Of a stretch of 64,000 nucleotides of DNA, positions 1 through 12,786 are shown one piece after another. This stretch comes from Kappaphycus alvarezii (lineage: Eukaryota; Rhodophyta; Florideophyceae; Gigartinales; Solieriaceae). Made by a program: the position numbers and the translations under genes. The notes under the pieces are model-generated. The model had not been told where the DNA came from, ran no database searches, and was given only the letters and a program-made list of their open reading frames with translations. Where the stretch lies: positions 806,001-870,000 of the forward strand of contig NADL03000679.1 in NCBI GenBank assembly GCA_002205965.3. Direction: 5' to 3'. Within the stretch, counting starts at the first letter, position 1; the number at the start of each line of letters is the position of its first letter.

Positions 1-740
1 AGTCAATGATTGGTCGTTAATGTTTAATACATCTTTGCTTACAATTTTCATCTTTAATTTATAGCTGCTATACAAGTATTAGATGGGTTCGAGAAATTGC
101 ATGTCTCGAAAAAAATTTATGCATAACTTGCAGAGGAACTCATTGACAGTTTATTTGGTTCCATTGGCCTCCGTAGACCTGAAACTAACTTTCCAGAGCA
201 TTCTATTCCCTCATTGCTCTGCGTCACTGGAATCTACTTGTAGCCCACAGTGAAAAGGCCCAATAAAGCCAACGGGCCCCAACGAAAGCAGCATTTCAAA
301 GCGGATGCAAAATTTACAAATCTGGCAAGAAGTCCAAATTTATCTGCTCTGAGTCCGTAAAACTGAACAAAGAGCTCTGGATATGCCATCCAGAGACAAA
401 ACGGAACTGCTTTTAAAATCACTTACGCGATGTTCACTTCTGCCATAATTAGATGATCATTTAAATAACTCTATAGTGATTTTTACTTGTCTAAGCTAAC
501 ATTCTTTGTAGGCTGACTGAGTAAAAATGAAAAGGTGGAGTCATTGACTAAAGCCGTACATTTATTATTCGCGTCGTTCGTCTTGCGAAATTGGCATAAG
601 TACCTAAAGCGCTATTCCCCTTTATGAGTTATCAGTGAATGAACCCCTCTGGTAATGTTAAAGTGAGTTCGTTAAGGAAAACTGAGGTAGCGGCGTTCGC
701 AGAAATTTCTACCTTCCTGAAGGAATTTTTTGCCCCTCTA
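1..740. other. AT-rich stretch, no gene seen
   Basis: No reading frame here resembles a known family. A 62-codon minus-strand frame at about 234-422 is the longest and shows no recognisable motif. I see no terminal repeats or RNA gene before the tRNA-like fossil that follows. Confidence 0.4.
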
Positions 741-811
741 TGAAGCGCGGTGAGTCGAACTCACGATTTATTTTTCCATTCTTCACTTGAGGCCCACTAA
801 GCCACAGCGGT
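741..811 (-). pseudogene. tRNA-like fossil (A box and B box)
   Basis: Read on the minus strand, 804-794 gives TGGCTTAGTGG, a good RNA polymerase III A box, and 762-751 gives GAGTTCGACTCA, a B-box or T-arm sequence, at about the spacing of a tRNA gene. The T-arm stem GTGAG/CTCAC encloses only five bases instead of seven, the two acceptor strands pair poorly, and no clean anticodon stem can be drawn. It is best read as a decayed tRNA copy or the tRNA-derived head of a SINE, and is unlikely to be a working tRNA. Confidence 0.35.
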
Positions 812-1469
812 TGTTTTGATTGAGGATGAAACTACTTCTTTATAGGCCCTGTATAGTGCGCACTTGTCTACAAACAATAAAGCGCCATTCTTCTTCTTCG
901 TTTAGAGTTAGGGTATGTTAGTCTTCAGAGATTCAGCATACTAATGTATGATTTTAATTAAAATAATCTAGGTATTTTCGAAAAATTATTTGTACTCATA
1001 TGAGTACATTAGTTTTTTCATATGAGTAAATTTTCTTGTCCCTTGGACATCATTTAAGTGTACGTATACATGTAGTTTGATTTTTGATTTTAAGAGCGTA
1101 TAAACTACGTCTATGACTGTATTTAACGTTAATCATCTAAATAATGAACAAGAATTTTGGATATAGATTACATCTATTAAGATCATTTAACATTATTTAT
1201 GCATTAACACCAAATATGACTGATTCACTAATACTTTGTATCACTTTTTTACGCATATTTCAAAATAATGGCGCGAAAATTCCATATTTCTTTGCCAAAT
1301 GACCAGAACTTTAAAGATTGTCTTCGCCGTTGAAGTACGAGCGGTGCTTCGCAATTATACCTTCTAGTTAACTTCTTAGCTGCGACTCCTCCCATCGCTT
1401 GTTTAAATTGAAACTTATATCAGTTATAATCATCGCTTTCTGGGCGTACTAAAGTCAATTTCTATCTAC
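812..1469. other. AT-rich stretch, nothing recognised
   Basis: Low-complexity AT-rich DNA with two nearby copies of the hexamer CATATGAGT (around 998 and 1019). No coding frame with family resemblance is visible. Confidence 0.4.
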
Positions 1470-2390
1470 TTGAGGGTCAACTCCTGTATCGGCAAAGAGA
1501 ACCGGGAAGAAGTTATTACCTGTATTTTTAAGGAGTCCACTTAAGCCAGAATATCCTTCTTTCCACGCTTCCTTATTAATGCGATCAGCCTTGAAGACAT
1601 CCCAGATCCTTCTTCAAACATCAATAATTTTTGAAATGGAAAGGGAACCAGCGGGCTGGCTCAATTCGGTATTATTCTTCTGCAAATTGTGCAATTCAGT
1701 ATTAATACGCGACAACAAGTATAAAACTTGACCTCTTTCATTACATCCAGTTCAATTGTCAACAAAAAGCACGCGCTACTTCCCATCGACCCTGCCCTTA
1801 ATTTCTCGGGCTCATTGTGCCATTTGGCAAATTTTACAATTTCCATCCAACCTTTTGGCTCGGATTTGTAGCGGACTCTTGGTACGGTATCCGGAACATT
1901 TCGGGTAGGATAAGAGGAGTTCTTGTTCATGAAGACGACCATTGGGACCTTAACCTTGGCTTTTCTGCAATCCGTGATCCTCAATATCACCGTGATACCT
2001 TCATTTCCAACGAGTTAGTCGGCGTAATTGACAATATCATTCCTACGAAATCCAATAATCCCTCCATTATCCATATTAGACACGAAGTGTGTTTCATCTG
2101 CATACTTGATAAGTTCATCATCGAGTCACCCAAAGTCCTTCCCGCATTTCATTTCGTCCAAGTTTTGAGGTATAGAGCCCTCAAAAAAACAGTTGCTTCT
2201 CCGAGCTGACTGATATCTTTCCTGTTCGAGCCCGAGTTCAAAAGTTGCTGGCTTGTAAAAAGGATTGAGTCCATCTATACGTGAGTTTATCCCGAATAGA
2301 TTCGCCATTCCAGACGGTCCCTTTCTTTTAAGCCTTGATTTCATCCGCGCTCTCCGAATGGGCTTGCGCCATATTTAGTAGAACAGAAGG
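1470..2390 (-). pseudogene. pogo/Tigger-like DDE transposase remnant
   Basis: On the minus strand, successive frames read like the DDE_1 transposases common in oomycete and algal genomes. In order from the N-terminal side they hold a YADETHFVSNMDNG-like block (about 2125-2070) carrying the first catalytic Asp, a PMVVFMNKNSSYP-RNVPDTVPRV-Y block (about 1950-1860), a PKGWMEIVKFAKWHNEP block (about 1855-1800), and a C-terminal block with NNTELSQPAGSLSISKI and IWDVFKADRINKEAW (about 1690-1540). The usual VDNCSGH block is eroded. Several frame changes and stops separate these blocks, so this is a dead copy. No terminal inverted repeats were found around it, so the true ends of the element are unknown. 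It differs from the Tigger element at 28-30 kb. Confidence 0.6.
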
Positions 2391-5030
2391 TGAAAGTTTA
2401 ACACCCAGTTTCTTCACCCTTTCAAACCCTGTCAATATATCCATGTAAACCTGTGAAACCCAGATAGATTTATTCCTTCCGCGGCCCCTTCGCTACGTTC
2501 TCGATCATTCAGACCACCAATTTCCTTCGAAAAGCTATAATTGTGACAAAATGAGCTTGGCTAAGACGACTTTTGGCCTCGGTTGCATTTTAGGATTGAA
2601 TAAAGACCACAGACGGGCCGGACCTTGGAGTATTGGAAGGCGAAGCTGCACTCTCCCGATCATCATTCGCTCTTGCTGAGGCCGTCTCAATAGGACACTC
2701 AGACGAAATTGCAGTGAAGAGATTAAGGGAAGTCCTAGAGGTAAGATACGGTGGGCATGCAATATGTCCGATTTTCGTAACGGATTACAAAAACGGCCTG
2801 ATTACAAAATACTTTCGCAATACTGCATTTTCTTCAAGAACATGTCACTATGCGAGGTCAATTTGTACATATTTTTCGTACATTATTTGCTCTTTAAAGA
2901 ATAAATAATATTAATTCCAACTTTGATTGCTTTTTTCCATGCTTTTCATTTGTGAACCATGAATTATTTGCTTGCAACCTCTGTATCACAATAAATAGTC
3001 TTCTAAATCATTTTGGGCTCTTCAAATGCTTTAATTATATCCCTGACTGTTATATAATCACTTTTGAAAGGCCTTTGCAGCTCTCAATACTGTGCGGTAG
3101 ATGTGCAAAAATTGGCGGTAGATTCTGTCAGTAGTAAAAGAGGAAATTATAGACTTCTCGTTGAATCATGCCTGCCACTGCTGGGCGTGGCATTCTATCC
3201 CAGGGTTGAGGGCATTTTACCTCCTCTTTTCAATTCTTCTGTAGATTCTGGAATATTATTCTCAATCGTCATTGTGAAAATAAAATGACAGGACAAATGC
3301 AACATGTAATTTGTGCACCTTAAGACATAGGGCAGATTATAGGAACTAAATAAATGTGTTCTAAAATCTAATTCTTGGTAAAAGTTGGAATCTTTCCATC
3401 ATCTTCAAATTTAGAGAGAAATTTCATATCTCTTGGACATTAGAGAAGTGTTCTATGAATCTAATGAATTTCTTCTATGGAGAAAGAAACTATTCTGGAC
3501 TCTGCTCTTGAGAAATAAAAGCACTGTTGTTTTAATTAACCTTCCCATCCCCATTGCCGACGCATTTTAGACTTCAATGTTTAGTTGGGGGGAATAGATC
3601 AGCGCAACAGACGGAGATGAAGGAACTAGCGAGGTAGCTTCACTTAAGCTTGGACGCGAGGCAGTCCGAAATTGCGAGTATAATAGCGTGGATATTGATA
3701 ATATCGTGAAACTTTATTAGTCTGTGAGGACGGGATCGCAGATAGAATAGTGTAACAGTCGCATATGTATTGGGTTGAAATAGGATCTTAATGCAACCAA
3801 ATGTGTAGGAATGGATACGTAACGGTTTTGAGAGAAAATATTTGAGCTCCGGAAACGCAGCTTTATTGAAGAATACGGACGGTCTAGAGAAGATAGGAAG
3901 TTTATGGCATACTATATGAGGGAGAAAATGCCTGCTGTCAGTGTCAGAAGCACTATAAGAATCAGCTGAGAATAAAATGGAGAATAATTCCTTGATAATT
4001 TAGTAATATCAGGGGTAGGAACCTTTCCAAAATATGTGGCAGTCGGCGTGAGGTTCGACTCCAGGGAGCGATGACATGTAATAAATAGTGTTTGAATCCA
4101 TACGGTGAGACTTTTATATATCTAGTCTGGTTAGCTATTTTTGGGCCTAGAGCATCATACACAAGAAGGCCCGCTGAATCAGCAGAAATTTATGTGAATT
4201 CGCGGGTTAAAAGATGGAGTTATCAAGCTAAATGATATGTAGAGAGGTCCAGAGGGGGCGAAAAGCAGTATTAGTAGTTCTCTAGTATAGTAAAGTGTAT
4301 AAAACGAAGGACTACGATAAAGTAGTGGACATATGTGCTAATTTTTTCAAAATATTGTAAAACAAGCAGGTCAGGGCATGTTCATTGTAGTGAAATGTGC
4401 GTAAGTGCCAAGAAGGAGAAATTTTGCATGGATATTGAATCTTCGGGAAAATTCCATGCGGCCACTTATTGCGAGAAAGTTTTGTGATAACCACAAATAG
4501 GGGGCCTTGATTGCAACGGACAATTTTGTACTATTGACTGAAAAAATATATATGCTCCGGTTAAAAGTTATGATTTTATTGCCATATAGGGTGGGCTGTG
4601 GATTAAATCTAACTGGTTGGTGAACTCTTTGGATCCGACTGGCGGGACTGAGCGGAATGGCGATATCACCCTACTGTAGCTTGAAGGAAAGCTGTAGCAG
4701 GGGTGGTTTCCATGTAAAAAGTAAGTTGAGGCTAACTTTACGATAGATATGGAAAACTCTAATTTTTCTCTATTTAAACTGAAAAGAACTGGAATGATTG
4801 ATTTTTGCTCGAATATTTCTTGCTCTTCATGCTTGAAAGCTTCATCAAAAGCTTCATCTATATCGTAAAAAACACTTCGGACCAATTGTTCAGAAAATTA
4901 ATTGATACTAGCTGCGATCTCAATTTATATATACCGCGCCGTAATGCATTAACTATTTCTCCTAATTTTCACGCTACTTCACCGTACACTTTTTTGAAAC
5001 ATTTCAATATTTTGTTGCCCTACACATCCC
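2391..5030. other. relic DNA without recognisable genes
   Basis: Several 60-105-codon frames occur on both strands, but none matches a family I recognise or overlaps a neighbour sensibly. A B-box-like GGTTCGACTCC near 4052 lacks a partner A box. The stretch may include further remains of the transposase at 1.5-2.4 kb. Confidence 0.35.
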
Positions 5031-5039
5031 TAGTTTGGA

Positions 5040-5080
5040 GGCGGGTGTTCACTGCGGTCGGACGCAGTGAACACCCCGCC
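5040..5080. repeat. 17-bp inverted repeat (hairpin)
   Basis: GGCGGGTGTTCACTGCG at 5040-5056 is matched by its reverse complement, with one extra C, at 5063-5080, leaving a 6-base loop. It lies at the left edge of the retroelement module copy, where the related copy at 22.2 kb has different sequence, so it probably arose at the break point of that copy. Confidence 0.8.
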
Positions 5081-5475
5081 TTCTCTCCCAGTGGCGTATG
5101 ACGTCACCATATCTTCGCCATTCCAGGCGAGCTATATGTCAATGGGAGCTCGAGAAGCGCGGGCCGTCGCCAATGTAGCAGAAAAGGGGAAGAAGAGGGA
5201 CTTAGCGGCGAAAACGGCAGCGATTTCTGGTGAGGCACTGCCGGGACGTTCGAGGCTAGGATAGAATTTTGTGCTACTAGCCTTTGACTCCTTGAGATCA
5301 CCTTCCGAGACAACGTCCAAGGTCATCGAGCAGTACGCGGAAGCCGTCGCGACTCGTAGTGGATGTTCTAAGGGAGGATTGAAGACCCGGATCAATCAGA
5401 AGCTAAGTTATGCAATATGATCGACGAGCGCAGCGTACATAATGTGTCGTGCCGCGCAATGTGCATAGTTCGACC
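5081..5475 (+). mobile_element. retroelement C-terminal module, fossil copy 1
   Basis: The translation contains AYDVTISSPFQASYMSMGAR, then an Ala/Lys-rich helix, and ends with a QKLSYAI-type block followed by a cysteine-containing end and HPIQ. The same order of blocks recurs at 22.2-22.6 kb on the plus strand and at 39.0-39.5 kb on the minus strand. The DVT-SP signature after a positions-before RPAD block is typical of a C-terminal, possibly nuclease-like, domain that follows reverse transcriptase in a widespread group of eukaryotic retroelements. This is a broken, truncated fossil. Family placement is my inference from motif memory. Confidence 0.5.
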
Positions 5476-8400
5476 ACCCTATTCAAACCTAATTTATTGA
5501 GGTTTTTTTTCAGTTACTTTAGGGATCTTCAATGACTTCGCATGTTGCACCCAAGTAGATCATTGTTAAAATTTATCACATCCCTAGTTAAAGAATTACC
5601 CATTTCTGCTTCTTATTCATATATATTTTGCGTAGCAGTACCGAATAAGTACTATTCACCCCCCTTTTACACTTCTGGACATCATTGAATATGAAAAATT
5701 GGAGCTTTTGATATTCTTCATTCAAAAAGGATAATATAATTCTTATTTAAGTGCACTTTTTCCCTCAAAAAAGACTTACCGAACATAAAAGCCCTCATCT
5801 GCCTGATATTCCCCACCTAGGTTATTTTTAAAGGTTTGTGGAAACCATAAACGGAAATTCACATTCAATATTCTTAATTCCTATCTGTTTAGAGATTTAA
5901 CCCATCAAACCTTCTGAATCCTCGGGATGAATCTTTTTCATTCACTAAATGCAAGATTAATATACACTAATTTACTTAATCCAAGCTAAAAATAGGTCAA
6001 TCCAAGGCCATAGACAGACCTACGTCAATAAGGACTAAATGTTGGCTCAGTATATCCAGAACGGTTATAAAAAATTTTTCTATATTCACAAATAAAATTC
6101 CAGACTTCTACCCATATCTCAAAGCAGGATAAAAAATTACAAATGTTATTATACTCCAAAGTTCTTGATAACCTCTCTTTCAGGCTTCTTGATGACCTCT
6201 TTTTTAAAAAATTAAATAATAGCCGTATGTTCATAATGTATACTGTTAGATTTTAGATAATTTTAGAGGATTTCGGTTTTCACTTATATTCATAGTAGTC
6301 TCAGCTTCCCCGTAGAAACTGGAGTACACTGCAAAATATGGACTTTATCTCAGAATTAAACCAGTTTAGTCAATAGCAAATATCGCTGACTATGGAGCAT
6401 TCCAACGAAATTTCACACTATTGCAACATTTTCTTATGAAAGATCCTTATTGTTGCAGAAACCTGCCCAAACTGATAATAGATCTAAATTATCGTAAACG
6501 TTCTTAATATAAATGGGAAATTTATTTTTGAGGCTCTCAAATATTAAAGGTTGCGCCAATGTTTATCGTATATCTTTTAGAAAATGTTCGCATAGCAAAT
6601 CAACAATTTCAATAAATCTCTTGGGGTACTTTCTAACATCACAAAACGCCCTAATCTGCTTGTTTTTTATTTTTTGGATCCCTGAAAAGCATTTTTAGAA
6701 ACTTTACTAGCCATAACATTCTCCAAGAGAGCAGCTTCACGGGTAGTTTAACTCCTAACATCTCCTTGGCCAGGTGCAAAAACATAAAACAGTTTCAAGT
6801 TTTTAAAGTGATCCATTTTTCCAGAATAGGTAGTCCATGTCAGCTATAGATTTCGTTTTCAGTATTTTGCTTCCATGTCCATTCGTAGCAGACTTTTAAC
6901 TTTTTACTTCTGGTTTGGATTTGTACATACTGCTTTTTTAAATTTATTTACAAACTTTAAGGCATAACCCTTATCCCAATTTATATTTTACGAAAATTTT
7001 TTAAATTTTAAAAACTGATAAGAATGTTGCTGCTCAAATTAATTTAAAACGCTATCAGCAACTCTGAAGCTCATTTTATTTATTGCACAGACACTCTTGA
7101 CCTCATAATTTGACCTTAATAGTCACAGCGAATGGAGCGGACATGTAAAGGTCGGAAGCTGGGCATTTCATTTTTGGTATTACCACTATATTGTATATCT
7201 TTCACGAGAAGTATTCTTTCTCTTTTTTTGTATATATTTGTACATATATCCTCAAATAATTGATCAGTTTTTATAAGTTTTGCAAAGATGTCCTCAAAGA
7301 AGTGATCAATTCATATTTGCTCCAAATAATACGGATAAAACTATAACTTTCACAGAAAGTCTTATTCCACCTGGAAAACTCGACACTGCTGCTATGAATC
7401 CGTTTGGTACTAATTTTTCAGTAAAACTATTTTCAGTGGCCTCCGCAGATAAAATTACAGCAGTATATGAACTTTAATCTTAATCTTCTGTAGAATATCA
7501 TTTTTCGCAATCCGAGAGGGCATAAAATTTTTCAATTCCCTAATTGGAGATTTATCGGGATAAGTATTTTAATTAGAATATTGATGAAAATTAAAACTCC
7601 ATCAACCCACTTTTTTATTTGAGATTCCTATCAATAACTTGCTACAGCGGTTCTTAATATATAACTTTCCTGATTTTATAGAATTGTTACGTTCTAATAT
7701 TCAATCAAAATTTATTCCATAAAGATTTCTTTTCTTGTGTTTTCCGAGGAAAACTATAAAAGCAATTGATCTATCTTCAATAGCAATGGTCAACATCAGT
7801 ATATCTACGTGTCTCATATTCTTTAAATTATTTAAAGAAACCCTTGATATAGCTGTGTATTTGGTGTCACCAGTGTTTTATTCATCCATTATTTTCACTA
7901 TTTTCTCATTGCAAAAAATCTTTAAGAGAGACAACCAAACTGAATAATTACCATCCATTACCACTATTTGAATCTGGGAAAGTGTAACTTACCAGTATAG
8001 TCGAGGCATTTAAAAAAGGTTTGGCGCTTTCTTTGAAAAAAATCTGTATGCTTTATAATTTATATATTGACTGTGGAATTACTCATTTTCAGAAGTCAAC
8101 CATTTTCATGCTTCACTTATTTTAGCTATTAGAATACCCGAAACGAATAATCTGACATCAATATTATTATTTCTTTCCCATATGATTTTATTCAGGGGCA
8201 GATGAGATTTAAAAACCCGAAAGCTCGATTTTTAGTCGCTCTTCTTCTTCTGATTTTTTGAACTTGCAATTTTTTGAAATAGAGTGGAAATGAAATTTTT
8301 ATTGGAGATATTCGTTTAAAAAGTGGTCAAGGGGTTCGGAAATAGTTGAACATCCTCGCTCTTTCTGGAATCCATCTATTTTTATTTTTAGCTTTTTATT

Positions 8401-9086
8401 TACCTTATTTTAAATATCATTTTCTGAAAATTCACCAAACAGTAGTCATTTTTTTCTTTAAATCGAGAGGAGCTTGTTGCTGTATCAAAATCTGACTCTA
8501 AATATATATCCGTGCCCTTATACTATCTCTCAAATCTTTATTGCATGTCAAAAAGTATATTTTACATTTCAGGAAGTCATTTTTTACAGAACTTTGACCA
8601 CAATGCCTACAAGAATATAGTATACTAGATTAAATTGAGGGCTTTGTACTTATAGTGGTCATACTTTGGTTTTGTCCCCAATTGCCTCCCTGGCTTTTTC
8701 GTGCGTAATATGTTATTTGTAAGCCTCTCAGTCACGTGGCGTATTTCGCCGGAGGTGATAGCAGAGGAGTGCTGTGTGTTGCCTGCTTGCAACAGTTTCT
8801 TGTAGACGCCACGAGACCTTTTACATATTACTACTACAAGATTTGCGGAGACGCACAGACAATAGTTGACCTGTCACGTAATGTTCTTGACAGGTAATCT
8901 CCCCCTAAAGCTACCAAAAGGAGAAATCGACCATTGACGTAATTACAAAGGGAATAGCACATGATCCTTATGCACATAGGTGGAGTCATTCCACATAAGG
9001 TGTCATTACGTGTTGGAATCATCCGAAAATGAAACGGAGTCCATTCTCCGTTACAATTCAAAAAATTCTTTTTAGCCATACTCGCA
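5476..9086. other. AT-rich relic DNA
   Basis: Very AT-rich between about 5.5 and 8.6 kb with only short accidental frames. From 8.65 to 9.08 kb the base composition rises and includes GC-richer patches, such as the stretch around 8735-8820, which may be the flank or older remains of another repeat. No gene, RNA or clear terminal repeat was found. Confidence 0.4.
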
Positions 9087-9432
9087 CGACAACCCGATCG
9101 CACCTTTTTGGGCTCCGTTCTACTCTATGGATATGTTCGATGTGCCCAACTCCAAAAAAGAGCTGGCTTAATACATTACGATAGTTCACGATACTATTAG
9201 GGCTCTTACAAGCAGTATTAGCCACCGTGGAAGCAATAGTCTCTGCAACAGCTGAGATCAGGAATACAGACCAAGTACACTTGCCACAGTATTGCATAGT
9301 AGCATAGTCCTGGCTCTTGGTGTCGTACTTAAGCAGCAAATCATGCTCTACTAGCTTGGATGTAAAAGAAACAAGTAAGGACCAAAGACAACAATACCGA
9401 CCTACTCAACTCGACCCCGGATAGCTTGCAAT
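9087..9432 (+). repeat. Ty1/copia-like fossil, left LTR
   Basis: This 346-bp sequence recurs in direct orientation at 12445-12786. Comparison by eye over a 120-bp stretch in the middle shows roughly 8 percent difference, so the insertion is old. The borders are approximate because the ends are eroded. Minus-strand open frames across both copies are antisense to the LTR and are not genes. Confidence 0.65.
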
Positions 9433-12400
9433 CGAAGGCATTCACCTTGAGCGACCGTTTCTTGCAACACTTATCAGTCTCGCAACTTCGGCGCACATGT
9501 CAACAAGCATCATTTAGGAATAATTGGAACATGTTCCTGACTCAGATCGTTTCGGGTATAGTTTGCCTGCTGGATCAAATATCAAGGACAAGAAGGATTT
9601 CTCTAAGTACTACTTGGACCTCTATCATTCTAAATACTGGAGCGCTCCGACACTTTCGGAGTATTCTGAGAAAAATTTCGCTTGTTTTCTGTGAGCGATT
9701 TCGGTCCTCTATATGGAGAACCCCGTCTAGATTTGCCGGAACTTCTCCACAAAATTGCCCTGGAAAAAATACCCTGGCCGGAAAGTGATCCGAACCGCCT
9801 ACGCTTTTCTGCCAACCAGCTCTCCACTTCTGTCTCCTCTTCAATTGCCAAAGCATAGAAATTTTACAAGCCTGAAGAAGTTGAGGCAGCCACGATCGAA
9901 AATAATCCGAAATATTTACCATCTGTTGCCATCTAGAGCCCAAACTTACATGGAAATGATCAACCTTATCCTCCCTCTAGAAGAGGAATTCTTACTAACC
10001 CCTTCAAGGCGTGTATTAGCTACTCAAACAGTTTCAGTGATGAAAAATTGATAGCCTTGATCGAAAATTCGCAATCTTTATTGAGAGATGCGAACAGTCT
10101 GTATTTACAGAGAACGAAAAACGAAAATCATTTTCAATCATACTATGCGGTGCAGTCATCCAGTTCTTATTCAATCACTTCAAATAAAGGGTTTTGACTT
10201 TGGGGAATCTGTTAGGAGCAGTCCGAGAGAGATTACAGACTGCCGAACGGATTTTCGCTTTGATACGTAAGTGGGAATAATTATCGCTACAGGAAAGGAT
10301 GGCACGCAGCATTGGGAAGAAAGCATCGGAATGCCTTGCTTTTCTAGTGAATCTTCTCTAGAGCATCCAGATTTCGCTTCCCTCCCGTACCACAGTGATA
10401 TCATCATAATAATAAAGCAGGTGAATGCAGCAAAAGATGTGGACGCATGAAAATTGGCATATCAGAAGCCATCTGACACACTGCAGGGGATTATTGAAGA
10501 TCTGCATGCATTGGTGGCAAATGTGAACTTGGAAACATCTAAACCTACCTTTCGTATTTTCGACAGACAATAAAACCTGGGTAATGAACACCGCAGCGCA
10601 AGCAGAGTTCGACGGAACAGGGCAGGCTTAATGTGCAAACGGATGCGGTTTTTGGTCATTAAACCATGTGAAATCCTAAAATTGGGCCGCTTTGAAGCGG
10701 AAAAAATCAATTCAACAATTTGTTCTGAATGTTGCAGAAAGAACGGTGCGGTGAGCGATAATGATTGGTATATAAAGAAGAGCTTGAGGATGTCGTGGCA
10801 CACACGTTTGATCCAAAACCAGGCGAAGATGTTCAGGAAGCTGCAGAGCAGTCCACGCGTGCCTTTATGTCAAGTTTACTAGAAAATAACGGTATAAAAG
10901 CTTGGAGAGTCTGCGACGTCATATGCATTCGCATGGACCATAAAAAAGCCGCATAAATATCACAGGGAGGTGCTTCATGGAGTTATGATTGACTCGAGAG
11001 CATCACGGATCAAAAACTCAGGCAGAGAGCAGTACCTGGCGTACCGCAGAAATGTCGGACAAAACCCCATTATTTATACCGGAAGCTCTGACATTGGCAG
11101 CACCAATTCGAAAGGTTTCGTTCGAATTTACTTTCCTATCGCGAAATTATTAAGTCTTTTAATATCTATTACGTTGGGACCGACGTATTTATCTTGCTTT
11201 GGATTGATGATATGGAAAAAGTGGGTCTTTACTACAAAAACACTAACATGTGGGCTGGAATATCCTCTATTGAAACAGTATGCTACTGTTAGAACGCATT
11301 TTGGCCACTTTCTTGCACAGCAAAGCCAGATATTGCAGTGCTTTTCGACAGAAGCAGAGTTACGACGACTCCATCGTCGTGCCGGGTACCCCAGTGCTTA
11401 AAAGCTCCACAACTTGCTCAAGCGGACAGATATCAGCAAATCAGACATCGGCATTTTACTTGCTTCTGTGCCAGATTGAATGGTTGTACATTCAGTAAGA
11501 AGCATAGCGTCTATGTCTTGGCATCCAACGCGGTTTCTTCCAGAGCATCTGAGGAAGCGCGACCGGGAGAGTTGAATTAATCTATGCCGGTATAGGCTGT
11601 ATGTGACTCTCTCTCAGGGGCGTATCTCCGAACCGGAAGGTATTTCTCTTCCCTCTTTAAAGGTCCTGTGAGGTTCTGGATGGCTCTGAAGCGCGGAAAG
11701 AACCCCATTAGAGCTGGAGTACCGCTTCATGTGTCCTAGTGTTGTAGACTTTCCTCGCATTCCGGTGTTTGGTAATGAGATGATCTTCTTCGCAGAAGAT
11801 ACCGAACCAGAACGCATATTTCCCGTGAATTTTCTCTTGAAGTATGCTGAGGAAATAGTCCTGGTTAATTTCACACTGCAGTTAGGACCCCGGCTTGGGC
11901 TCAGCTTGGTCATCTCCAGAGGAGAACTCCAGTTTCTGAATGATGCGCAAATTCTGTTTATGGTTCGAATTATCTCGCATATCACTGTTGACTACTTGCT
12001 CAGATCTTTCGTACAGTTTTTCGGTTGCAACCCAAGCTCCGGACCTTGACAAAAGCTCTCTCTAGTTCCAAACCCCCCACATCCGGAAATTCTTGGATGA
12101 CCCATATCAAGGGTTACAGTTTGTAGCTCTGGAATAACTGTCTATCCGAATTTTCGTATTTATTAATGCAGTTAGCAAAGAACACTGATTTTTCGACTTA
12201 TTAATAGATAGCACAGAATTTTTCTGAATTCCAAGCAAGCAGAATCCTGCAGACAGGTTTATGAAAGAACATCCAACTGAAGCTCTAAACAAACTGCTTA
12301 GAGAAAAAAACCCTGTCTGTTATCCCGAGCGCTTGGTTCAAGTATTCTAATTCAACTCCAAACTGGCCTTAGAAGTGACTTGTCGTTCAATTTCGCAAAA

Positions 12401-12444
12401 CAGACCAGTTTTGATACAGTACTCGGTCTGACATCATCTAAAAA
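9433..12444 (+). mobile_element. Ty1/copia-like element, internal region (fossil)
   Basis: A 3.0-kb interior lies between two direct LTRs, short for a copia element. Plus-strand fragments suggest a gag-like part (about 9.4-10.9 kb), then a protease to pre-integrase part: an IDSRAS block with QYLAYRR downstream (from about 10.98 kb) and a TEAELRRLHRRAGYPSA block (about 11.35-11.40 kb), which resembles the pre-integrase zinc-finger region of Ty1/copia polyproteins. No reverse transcriptase core was recognised, so the 3' part looks largely lost. The copy is heavily broken, with many interruptions, and cannot be active. Confidence 0.6.
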
Positions 12445-12786
12445 CGACCGGATCGCACCGTTTTGGGCTCCGCTCTACTCTATCGATATGATCGATACGC
12501 CCAACTCGAAAGAAGAGCTGTCTTAATACATTACGATAGTTCATGATAATATTAGGGCTCTTACCAGCAGTATTAGCCACCTTGGAGGCAATAGTCGCTG
12601 GAACAGCTGTGATCAGCAATACAGACCAAGTATACTTGCCACAGTATTGCATAGTAGAAAAGTCCTGGCTCTTGGTGTCGTACTTAAGCAGCAACTCATG
12701 CTCTACTAGTTTGGATGTAAAAGTACCAAGTTAGAACCAAGACAACAATACCGACCTACTCAACTCGAACCAGGGAACCTTGCAAT
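12445..12786 (+). repeat. Ty1/copia-like fossil, right LTR
   Basis: Direct repeat partner of 9087-9432. Homology ends at the shared TTGCAATC. The sequence beyond it (TGTTGTACCGACAACA, itself an inverted repeat) is not shared with the left side. Confidence 0.65.

Noticed and set aside
4045-4065. B-box-like GGTTCGACTCC as a possible tRNA gene
   Set aside because: No A box at a suitable distance and no cloverleaf can be drawn.
9058-9339. 93-codon minus-strand frame similar to one at 12434-12694 (a possible duplicated gene)
   Set aside because: The similarity exists because both lie within the two LTRs of the copia fossil; the frames are antisense to the element and carry no motif.
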